Origin: Vineibacter terrae
Lineage (GTDB): Bacteria > Pseudomonadota > Alphaproteobacteria > Reyranellales > Reyranellaceae
Length of the DNA stretch: 64,000 nucleotides
NCBI RefSeq assembly: GCF_008039615.1
Contig: NZ_VDUZ01000017.1
Span: forward strand, 1-64,000
Reading direction: 5' to 3'
Below the pieces are notes generated by a model. The model searched no databases, was not told the origin of the DNA, and worked only from the letters and a program-made list of their open reading frames with translations. Both the position numbers and the translations under genes were made by a program. Below, in pieces: positions 56,471 to 64,000 of the stretch (positions within the stretch are counted from its first letter, which is position 1; the number at the start of each line of letters is the position of its first letter).

Positions 56471-56483
56471 TTCCGGGGTTTTG

Positions 56484-57064
56484 TCAAGCCTTTCCAAGCG
56501 CTTGGGTCAGCTGACGATAGACCTCGTCGATCGGCGCCATGCCGTCGATCCACTGCAGCCGGCCGGCCTGCTCATAGTACGGCAGGATCGGCGCGGTCTG
56601 CTCGTTGTAGACGCGGATACGCTGCTTCAGGGTTTCCGGGTTGTCGTCGGGCCGCAGCGGCTGGCCAGCGGCCTGCGCGTCACGCGCCCGGCCGTCGATG
56701 CGGTCGAACAGGATCTTCTCGTCGACCTTCAACGCCACGACACGGTCGATCGAGAGCCCCTGGGCGGTCAGCGCGCGGTCCAGCGCCTCGGCCTGGGCCA
56801 CGGTGCGCGGAAAGCCGTCCAGCACGAAGCCCTGAGCGCAGTCCGGCGCCTTGATGCGCTCCAGCAGCAGGCTCACGACCAGGTCGTCAGGAACCAGATC
56901 GCCGCGCGCCATGATGTCCTTGGCGCGCAGGCCCAGCTCGGTGCCGGCCGCCACAGCGGCGCGCAGCATGTCGCCGGTGGACAGCTGGCGTAGACCGAAC
57001 TGCTCCTCCAGCCGCCGCGCCTGGGTTCCCTTCCCGGCGCCCGGCGGCCCCAGCAGGATCAGCT

Positions 57065-57068
<4 letters not shown>
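56484..57068 (-). CDS. adk: Adenylate kinase (short form)
   Basis: 194 residues, the short-lid type without the zinc-binding insert of the long form. P-loop LLGPPGAGKGTQA (about 5-17), STGDMLRAAV, the NMP site GFVLDGFPRTVAQAEAL, and a minimal lid DGRARDAQAAG. It interconverts 2 ADP with ATP and AMP. The start overlaps the secY stop by four bases (ATGA), so translation is coupled to secY. Confidence 0.96.
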
Positions 57069-58408
<1,340 letters not shown>

Positions 58409-58477
58409 GCGGTTCGACCCTCAAGGGCCCGGCGGGTCGCGCCGGGCCTGAAACACTGCTGAGCGCCGGACGCCGCC

Positions 58478-58957
58478 TCAGGCGGCCTTCTTTTCCTGGC
58501 TCGCCGCCACCTCGACCTTGCCGCCGGCCTTCTCGACCGCGGCAATCGCCGGCTTGGAAGCCCCGGCCACCGACAGGGTGACCTTGGCCGTCAGCTCACC
58601 CTTGCCCAGCAGCCGGACACCATCACGCAAATTGGTGACGAGACCCGCCGCCTGCAAGGCCGCGGCGTCGATGGTCTTGGCCGGGTCGAGCCGGCCGGCG
58701 TCGACCGCCTTCTGCACGGCGCCGAGATTGACCTCGGCAAACTCCAGCCGGAACGGCTTCACGAAGCCGCGCTTGGGCAGGCGCCGATGCAGCGGCATCT
58801 GACCGCCTTCGAAGCCCTTGATGCTCACGCCGGTGCGCGACTTCTGGCCCTTCACGCCGCGGCCGCCGGTCTTGCCCTTGCCGGAGCCGATGCCGCGGCC
58901 CACGCGCATGCGCGGCTTGCGGGCGCCCGGGTTGTCGGAAATTTCGTTGAGTTTCAT
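58478..58957 (-). CDS. rplO: 50S ribosomal protein L15
   Basis: 159 residues. [20 protein letters not shown] then [20 protein letters not shown] (glycine-rich RNA-binding part), and [17 protein letters not shown] are diagnostic. The C-terminus is extended with an Ala/Lys tail. Part of the spc operon. Confidence 0.97.
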   Translation of the reverse strand: MKLNEISDNPGARKPRMRVGRGIGSGKGKTGGRGVKGQKSRTGVSIKGFEGGQMPLHRRLPKRGFVKPFRLEFAEVNLGAVQKAVDAGRLDPAKTIDAAALQAAGLVTNLRDGVRLLGKGELTAKVTLSVAGASKPAIAAVEKAGGKVEVAASQEKKAA

Positions 58958-59022
58958 GGCTGCGGTTCCTGAAGGTCAGACCACCACTTCTCCCCGGGTC
59001 AGCGGGAAGAAGGGCCGGGCAA

Positions 59023-59214
59023 TTACTTCGCCGGCTCGACGCGGATGAGGTGGTGGACCTTGTTGATCATGCCGCGCACCGAGGGCGTATCCTCCAGGAC
59101 ACGGCTGCGGTGGCGCTTGTTGAGGCCCAGCCCGACGAGCGTGGCGCGCTGGTCCTTGGTGCGCCCGATCGGGCTGCCGATCTGGGTCACTTTAATGGTC
59201 GGCTTGTCGGACAC
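59023..59214 (-). CDS. rpmD: 50S ribosomal protein L30
   Basis: 63 residues, the full length of the family: [29 protein letters not shown] (in part), then [15 protein letters not shown]. It lies between rpsE and rplO as usual. Confidence 0.96.
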   Translation of the reverse strand: MSDKPTIKVTQIGSPIGRTKDQRATLVGLGLNKRHRSRVLEDTPSVRGMINKVHHLIRVEPAK

Positions 59215-59225
59215 CGTCTCTCTCC

Positions 59226-59870
59226 TCAGGCCGCGGCTTCGGCGGCCACCTGGTCGTCGCGGCGGCCGAGGATATCGGCGACCTTCTTGCCGCGGCGGCC
59301 CGCGACGGTGCGCGGCGACTGCACGGCGCTCAACGCCTCGAAGGTGGCCTTGATCATGTTGTGCGGGTTGGAAGTGCCCACCGACTTGGCGACCACATCC
59401 TTCAGGCCGACCGTCTCGAAGACGGCGCGCATGGCGCCGCCGGCGATGATGCCGGTGCCCGCCGGCGCGGCGCGCAGCACCACGCGGCCGGCGCCGAAAT
59501 GGCCGATCACGTCATGATGCAGGGTGCGGCCCTCGCGCAGCGCGACGCGGATCATGCCGCGCTTGGCCGACTCGGTGGCCTTGCGGATCGCCTCGGGCAC
59601 CTCGCGCGCCTTGCCGGTGCCGTAGCCGACCCGGCCGCGCTGGTCACCGACCACGACGATTGCCGCAAAGCCGAAGCGCTTGCCACCCTTCACCGTCTTG
59701 GAGACGCGGTTGATATCGACGAGACGGTCGATGATCTCGCTCTCCTCGCGGTCAATGGAGCTGTCGCGCCGCTGACCCCGACCGCCCTCACGATCCGACC
59801 GGCGGCCACGGCCGCCGCCCTCGCCGCCCTCGCGCGGGCCGCCGCGGCCCGAACCCGGTGCACGTGCCAT
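59226..59870 (-). CDS. rpsE: 30S ribosomal protein S5
   Basis: 214 residues. An unusually long Gly/Arg-rich N-terminal tail of about 40 residues precedes the S5 core: [40 protein letters not shown], then the C-domain with [18 protein letters not shown] and [19 protein letters not shown]5 helps translational accuracy and mRNA unwinding at the entry site. Confidence 0.97.
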   Translation of the reverse strand: MARAPGSGRGGPREGGEGGGRGRRSDREGGRGQRRDSSIDREESEIIDRLVDINRVSKTVKGGKRFGFAAIVVVGDQRGRVGYGTGKAREVPEAIRKATESAKRGMIRVALREGRTLHHDVIGHFGAGRVVLRAAPAGTGIIAGGAMRAVFETVGLKDVVAKSVGTSNPHNMIKATFEALSAVQSPRTVAGRRGKKVADILGRRDDQVAAEAAA

Positions 59871-59887
59871 GGTTTATCGTCTCCCGA

Positions 59888-60244
59888 TCAGAACGCCAGA
59901 CCGCCCTCGCGGGCGGCGTCGGCCAGCGCCTTGACGCGGCCATGGAACAGGTAGCCGCCGCGGTCGAACACGACCTGCTTGACGCCGGCCTCGATGGCGC
60001 GCGCGGCGATCAGCTTGCCGACCTCGGCCGCCGCTGCCTTGTCGGCGCCGGTCTTCAGCTTGCCCTTGAGGTCGGCGTCGGCCGACGAGGCCGCCGCCAC
60101 CGTGTGGCCCTTGGTGTCGTCGATCACCTGGGCGTAGATGTGCTTGCCGGAGCGGAACACGCTCAGCCGCGGACGCAGGCCGCCTTTGCTGCGCAACCCG
60201 TGGCGCACGCGGCGCCGCCGGCGCTGGAAGAGATTTTCGGACAT
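59888..60244 (-). CDS. rplR: 50S ribosomal protein L18
   Basis: 118 residues: [35 protein letters not shown] (in part), ending [20 protein letters not shown] and [11 protein letters not shown]. It binds 5S rRNA together with L5. Confidence 0.97.
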   Translation of the reverse strand: MSENLFQRRRRRVRHGLRSKGGLRPRLSVFRSGKHIYAQVIDDTKGHTVAAASSADADLKGKLKTGADKAAAAEVGKLIAARAIEAGVKQVVFDRGGYLFHGRVKALADAAREGGLAF

Positions 60245-60258
60245 CGTCGTGCTCCGGC

Positions 60259-60792
60259 CTACTTCTTCTTGCCTTCCTTGCGCAAGATATGCTCGCCAGC
60301 ATACTTGATGCCCTTGCCCTTGTAGGGCTCGGGCGGCCGCATGCCGCGGATCTCGGCGGCGACCTGACCGACACGCTGCCGGTCGGCGCCGCTGATCTCG
60401 ATCTCGGTCGGCTTTGGCGTCTTGATCGCGATGCCAACCGGGATCGGGTAGAGAACCTCATGGCTGAAGCCGAGCTGCAGCTTCAGCGCCTTGGCGTCGG
60501 CGGCCGCTCGGTAGCCGACGCCCTCGATCTCCAGGTTCACCGTGTAGCCCTCGTGCGCCCCCTGGATCAGGTTGCGCACCAGGGCACGGCTGGTGCCCCA
60601 CAGCACCCGCGAGCGCTTGGTGTCCTCGCGCATCTTGACGGTCACGACGTTGCCTTCCTTGGCAACGGCGATCTCGTCGGCGACGCGCATGGACAGCTCG
60701 CCCTTCTTGCCCTTGGCCTTGACCATCTGGCCGGCCACGTCGACCGTGACGCCCGCCGGGATGGGGACCGGATTCTTGCCGACACGCGACAT
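60259..60792 (-). CDS. rplF: 50S ribosomal protein L6
   Basis: 177 residues. [20 protein letters not shown] opening, [22 protein letters not shown] in the middle and the C-terminal signature [20 protein letters not shown]. It lies near the GTPase-associated centre of the 50S subunit. Confidence 0.97.
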   Translation of the reverse strand: MSRVGKNPVPIPAGVTVDVAGQMVKAKGKKGELSMRVADEIAVAKEGNVVTVKMREDTKRSRVLWGTSRALVRNLIQGAHEGYTVNLEIEGVGYRAAADAKALKLQLGFSHEVLYPIPVGIAIKTPKPTEIEISGADRQRVGQVAAEIRGMRPPEPYKGKGIKYAGEHILRKEGKKK

Positions 60793-60794
60793 GG

Positions 60795-61193
60795 TCAGAA
60801 CACCTTGCAGATGACCTCGCCGCCGACATTGGCAGCGCGGGCCTCGTTGTCGGACATGACGCCGCGCGGCGTCGAGAGGATCGAGATGCCCAGCCCATTG
60901 TAGTGCTTGGGCAGGTCGGCGATCTTCGAATACACGCGGCGTCCCGGCTTGGAAACCCGCTTGATCTCGCGGATGACCGGCCGGCCGTTGTCGTACTTCA
61001 GCTCGATGCGCAGCTCGCGGATGCCCGGCCGCAGCTCCTCCTCGAAGAAGCCGCGGATGAAGCCTTCGCGCTGCAGCACGTCGAGCACGTTGGCGCGCAG
61101 CCGTGAGGCCGGCGCCGTGATGGAGTCCAGGCGGGCCGACTGCCCGTTCCGGATCCGTGTCAGCATATCACCGACGGGATCGCTCATCGACAT
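60795..61193 (-). CDS. rpsH: 30S ribosomal protein S8
   Basis: 132 residues from the first of two nearby ATGs (61193 and 61187), which has GGAGAG at 9 bases. [33 protein letters not shown] and the C-terminal [16 protein letters not shown] identify it. In E. coli S8 is the repressor of the spc operon; no control site was looked for here beyond reading the gap. Its stop lies two bases before the rplF start. Confidence 0.97.
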   Translation of the reverse strand: MSMSDPVGDMLTRIRNGQSARLDSITAPASRLRANVLDVLQREGFIRGFFEEELRPGIRELRIELKYDNGRPVIREIKRVSKPGRRVYSKIADLPKHYNGLGISILSTPRGVMSDNEARAANVGGEVICKVF

Positions 61194-61209
61194 GATCGGT
61201 CTCTCCGTC

Positions 61210-61515
61210 TCACCAGCTCGACTTGACGACGCCCGGGAGCTGACCCCGCGAGGCCAGCTCGCGCAGGCCAATGCGCGAGAGCTTGAACTTGCGATAGACA
61301 CCGCGCGAGCGTCCCGTCATCTCGCAGCGGTTGCGGATACGGACGCGGGCGCTGTTGCGCGGCAGTTCGTTGAGTTTGAGCTGCGCCTCGAACCGCTCCT
61401 CGATCGGCTTGGAGCGATCCATCACGACCGCCTTCAGCGTCGAGCGCTTGGCGTGTTGCTGCTTGGACAGCTTCTCGCGACGCTTGTTCTTCTCGACCAT
61501 GCTCGTCTTGGCCAT
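61210..61515 (-). CDS. rpsN: 30S ribosomal protein S14 (zinc-free form)
   Basis: 101 residues, the long zinc-independent type without CxxC motifs: [16 protein letters not shown], then [20 protein letters not shown] and [18 protein letters not shown]. Part of the 30S head. Confidence 0.97.
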   Translation of the reverse strand: MAKTSMVEKNKRREKLSKQQHAKRSTLKAVVMDRSKPIEERFEAQLKLNELPRNSARVRIRNRCEMTGRSRGVYRKFKLSRIGLRELASRGQLPGVVKSSW

Positions 61516-61533
61516 GTGATGGTCTCCCGCCCT

Positions 61534-62076
61534 TCAGTTGTAGAAGGGGAAATCGAAGCCGCGCAGCAGTGCCTTGGCCTCGGCGTCCGTCCGCGCAGTG
61601 GTGCAGATGATGATGTCCATGCCCCGGACCTTGTCGACCTTGTCGTAGTCGATTTCCGGGAACACGAGCTGCTCCTTCAGGCCCAGGGCGTAATTGCCGC
61701 GGCCATCGAAAGACTTGCCGTTGAGTCCCCGGAAGTCGCGCACGCGCGGCAGGGCGATGTTCACCAGGCGGTCAAGGAATTCGTACATGCGGTGGCGGCG
61801 CAGGGTGACCTTGCAGCCCAGGGCCATGCCCTCGCGCACCTTGAAGGTGGCGATCGACTTGCGGGCCTTGGTGATCACCGGCCGCTGGCCGCAGATCAGC
61901 GCCAGCTCGGCCGCGGCATTGTCCACGGCCTTGCGGTCGCCGACGGCCTCGCCGACACCCATGTTGATCACGATCTTGTCCAGCCGCGGCACTTCCATCG
62001 GATTGCCGTAGCTGAACTCCTGGCGCAGGGCCGGGCGGATCGTCGCTTCGTAGTGCTCTTGCAGACGGGAAGACAT
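61534..62076 (-). CDS. rplE: 50S ribosomal protein L5
   Basis: 180 residues: [40 protein letters not shown], the [21 protein letters not shown] segment and the C-terminal [20 protein letters not shown]. It binds 5S rRNA and contacts the P-site tRNA. Confidence 0.97.
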   Translation of the reverse strand: MSSRLQEHYEATIRPALRQEFSYGNPMEVPRLDKIVINMGVGEAVGDRKAVDNAAAELALICGQRPVITKARKSIATFKVREGMALGCKVTLRRHRMYEFLDRLVNIALPRVRDFRGLNGKSFDGRGNYALGLKEQLVFPEIDYDKVDKVRGMDIIICTTARTDAEAKALLRGFDFPFYN

Positions 62077-62090
62077 GTTCTTCTTCCTCC

Positions 62091-62414
62091 TCAGCGGTCG
62101 ATCTGCTCGCCCGATGCGCGGGCCACGCGCACCTTGCGGCCGTCCTCGAGGAACTTGTAGCCGACACGCGTCGGCTTGCCGCTCGACGGGTCGATGTGAG
62201 CGACGTTGGAGGCGTGAATCGGCGCCTCGAACGACACGATCTGGCTCTGCTCGGCCTGGTTGCGAGCCTTGCGATGGCGCTTGCGGACATTGATGCCCGA
62301 GATCACCACACGGTTCTCCTCGGGCAGCACGCGCGTGACCTCGCCCTGCTTGCCTTTGTCGCGACCCGCGATCACGATCACGCGGTCGCCCTTCTTGATC
62401 TTCATCTTCGGCAT
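62091..62414 (-). CDS. rplX: 50S ribosomal protein L24
   Basis: 107 residues. [20 protein letters not shown] is the KOW motif, followed by [20 protein letters not shown]. It initiates 50S assembly and sits near the exit tunnel. Confidence 0.97.
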   Translation of the reverse strand: MPKMKIKKGDRVIVIAGRDKGKQGEVTRVLPEENRVVISGINVRKRHRKARNQAEQSQIVSFEAPIHASNVAHIDPSSGKPTRVGYKFLEDGRKVRVARASGEQIDR

Positions 62415-62427
62415 GTCTGGGCGCTCC

Positions 62428-62796
62428 TTACAGCACCTCGGGCGCGAGCGAGATGATCTTCATGAACTTGCGCGCGCGCAGCTCGCGCGTCACCGGTCCG
62501 AAGATGCGGGTCCCGATCGGCTCGTCCTGCTTGGTGATCAGCACCGCGGCGTTGCGGTCGAAGCGGATGGCGCTGCCGTCGGGCCGCCGGATCTCGCGCG
62601 CCGTGCGCACGATCACCGCCCGATGCACCTCACCCTTCTTGACCTTGCCGCGCGGAATGGCGTCCTTGATCGACACGACGATGACGTCGCCGATCGTGGC
62701 GGTCTTGCGTTTGGACCCGCCCAGCACCTTGATGCACTGCACCCTGCGCGCGCCGGAGTTGTCGGCGACGTCCAGGTTCGTCTGCATCTGGATCAT
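62428..62796 (-). CDS. rplN: 50S ribosomal protein L14
   Basis: 122 residues, the exact usual length: [39 protein letters not shown], and [20 protein letters not shown]. First gene of the spc operon in classical order. Confidence 0.97.
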   Translation of the reverse strand: MIQMQTNLDVADNSGARRVQCIKVLGGSKRKTATIGDVIVVSIKDAIPRGKVKKGEVHRAVIVRTAREIRRPDGSAIRFDRNAAVLITKQDEPIGTRIFGPVTRELRARKFMKIISLAPEVL

Positions 62797-62816
62797 GGTC
62801 TAGCTCCTTGGCAGCG

Positions 62817-63059
62817 TCAGGACGCCGCTTGCTCCGTGAGGACCACCCACCGCTTGGTCTTGCTCAGCGGCCGGCTCTCGATGATGCGCACCGTCTGACC
62901 GACCTTGATGGCGTTGGTCTCGTCGTGCGCGTGGTACCGCTTGGAGCGGCGAATGAACTTCTTGTAGATCGGATGCTGGACGCGACGTTCGACCTCGACG
63001 ACGATGGTCTTGTCCATCTTGTCGCTGACGACGACGCCCTGCAGAATTCGCTTCGGCAT
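62817..63059 (-). CDS. rpsQ: 30S ribosomal protein S17
   Basis: 80 residues: [40 protein letters not shown], then [19 protein letters not shown]. Binds the 5' domain of 16S rRNA. Last gene of the classical S10 operon. Confidence 0.97.
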   Translation of the reverse strand: MPKRILQGVVVSDKMDKTIVVEVERRVQHPIYKKFIRRSKRYHAHDETNAIKVGQTVRIIESRPLSKTKRWVVLTEQAAS

Positions 63060-63069
63060 CTTGGGCTCC

Positions 63070-63315
63070 TCAGCCTGCGGCCTTCTTCGCCGCCTGAAGG
63101 CGGGCGCGGCGGGCCCGTGCTGTGTTGTCGGTCTTCTGCACCAGCACCGTGCGGATGCGCGCGATATCGCGCTTCACGCGTCGCATGCGGGCGGTGTTGT
63201 CGAGCTGGCCGCTGGCCTTCTGGAAACGAAGGTTGAAGGACTCCTTGCGCAGGTCGATGAGCTGCGTCTTGAGCTCGTCCACGGTCTTGGCCTGCAGGTC
63301 GGCTGCCTTGCTCAT
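63070..63315 (-). CDS. rpmC: 50S ribosomal protein L29
   Basis: 81 residues, two long helices: [20 protein letters not shown] and [20 protein letters not shown], with a Lys/Ala-rich tail. Two tandem ATGs (63318 and 63315) overlap the rplP stop as ATGATGA; the second has the better distance from GGAGG. Confidence 0.95.
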   Translation of the reverse strand: MSKAADLQAKTVDELKTQLIDLRKESFNLRFQKASGQLDNTARMRRVKRDIARIRTVLVQKTDNTARARRARLQAAKKAAG

Positions 63316-63740
63316 CATGCGCCTCCAACCGTCATGCTGCGGGTCACGAACTTGGTCTTGATCGGCAGCTTGGCGGCGCCCAGCGCGAAGGCCTCCTTGG
63401 CCACCGGCTCCGGCACGCCGTCGATCTCGAACATGATGCGGCCCGGCTTGACGCGGCACGCCCAGAACTCGGGCGCGCCCTTGCCGCTGCCCATGCGGAC
63501 CTCGGCCGGCTTGCTCGACACCGGCACGTCCGGGAACAGGCGGATCCAGACGCGGCCGGTACGCTTCATGTGGCGGGTGATGGCGCGGCGAGCGGCTTCG
63601 ATCTGGCGTGCGGTCACGCGCTCGGGCTGCAGCGCCTTAAGGCCGTAGGTGCCGAAGGCCAGCGTCGTGCCGCCCTTGGCGACACCGCTGATCCGGCCCT
63701 TGAAGGCCTTGCGGAACTTGGTTCTCTTGGGACTCAACAT
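63315..63740 (-). CDS. rplP: 50S ribosomal protein L16
   Basis: 141 residues: [58 protein letters not shown] and the C-terminal [16 protein letters not shown]. It helps position tRNA in the A site. Overlaps rpmC. Confidence 0.97.
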   Translation of the reverse strand: MLSPKRTKFRKAFKGRISGVAKGGTTLAFGTYGLKALQPERVTARQIEAARRAITRHMKRTGRVWIRLFPDVPVSSKPAEVRMGSGKGAPEFWACRVKPGRIMFEIDGVPEPVAKEAFALGAAKLPIKTKFVTRSMTVGGA

Positions 63741-63760
63741 GGCGGCAATCTACCTTCCAA

Positions 63761-64000
63761 TCAGGTCCGGCCCTGCTGCGCCTCGGCGGCGAGCTTGTCC
63801 TGGGCCATCGGGTCGTGGGCCATGATCTCGCCCTTGAACACCCAGACCTTGACGCCGCACGTGCCGAACGTGGTGAAGGCCGTGGCGGTGCCGTAGTCGA
63901 CATCGGCGCGCAGCGTATGCAGCGGCACGCGGCCCTCGCGGTACCACTCCATGCGCGCGATCTCGGCGCCACCCAGGCGGCCGGAGCAGTTGATGCGGAT
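63761..64000 (-). CDS. rpsC: 30S ribosomal protein S3, C-terminal part (gene runs off the window)
   Basis: The last 79 residues are present. [20 protein letters not shown] followed by [20 protein letters not shown] and [14 protein letters not shown] is the conserved S3 C-domain. The tail [19 protein letters not shown] is typical of alphaproteobacterial S3. The 5' end lies beyond position 64000. It is followed by rplP as in all S10 operons. Confidence 0.95.
   Translation of the reverse strand: MRINCSGRLGGAEIARMEWYREGRVPLHTLRADVDYGTATAFTTFGTCGVKVWVFKGEIMAHDPMAQDKLAAEAQQGRT

Noticed and set aside
56458-56478. Terminator after adk
   Set aside because: The CCCCGG/CCGGGG hairpin has a T-run only on the plus strand, whereas transcription here is on the minus strand; it overlaps a promoter, so it is noted there instead.

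Overview
The window is high-GC chromosomal DNA from an alphaproteobacterium. Several things point there: the gene order of the ribosomal cluster, the ATP12-type F1-ATPase assembly chaperone, the propionyl-CoA carboxylase pair, isovaleryl-CoA dehydrogenase, and the many stand-alone branched-chain/aromatic substrate-binding proteins, SDRs and CoA enzymes. A soil lineage in the Rhodospirillales/Hyphomicrobiales (for example Reyranella-like) would fit, but the genus is a guess from style and not something the sequence proves.

Layout. 1-20 kb is a catabolic, accessory-rich stretch: RidA, a LigB-type extradiol dioxygenase, two orphan periplasmic binding proteins, two SDRs, an alpha/beta hydrolase, AMP nucleosidase, an acyl-CoA synthetase with a TetR regulator, isovaleryl-CoA dehydrogenase, and a Rieske oxygenase with a divergent LysR regulator. 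It is dotted with copies of a ~140-bp inverted-repeat (MITE/REP-like) element. 20-23.7 kb holds mgtE and maeB. 23.8-27.4 kb is a small island attached to the 3' end of a tRNA-Leu(GAG) gene. It carries a tandem duplication of an AraC regulator plus a divergent small gene; the second small gene has collapsed to a head-tail remnant. 27.6-36.8 kb holds lipB, TMEM43, acyP, a TauE-type permease and a pccB-oligopeptidase B-pccA operon.

36.8-41.3 kb is a second, visibly less GC-rich insert. It carries an AAA-ATPase and a cytoplasmic subtilisin-like protease in the order and architecture of the IetAS system, known as a plasmid stability (toxin-antitoxin-like) system of Agrobacterium Ti plasmids and later reported as anti-phage. 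A decayed transposase fragment sits next to it. This is the best candidate for an unusual biological system in the window.

41.3-53.6 kb returns to core genes: GH25 muramidase, ATP12 chaperone, AsmA protein, RluC-type pseudouridine synthase, a dienelactone-hydrolase-like protein, a YcbB-type L,D-transpeptidase, a luciferase-like monooxygenase, RarA and a DegP/DegQ protease. 53.8-64 kb is the S10/spc/alpha ribosomal cluster on the minus strand (rpsC end, rplP, rpmC, rpsQ, rplN, rplX, rplE, rpsN, rpsH, rplF, rplR, rpsE, rpmD, rplO, secY, adk, rpsM, rpsK, rpoA, rplQ). A good internal promoter lies between adk and rpsM and a terminator follows rplQ.

Two enzymes in the catabolic region lack a residue that is normally catalytic: the alpha/beta hydrolase has Ala at the nucleophile position, and one SDR has Glu in place of the YxxxK lysine. 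All homology statements come from reading motifs by eye; no database search was run.
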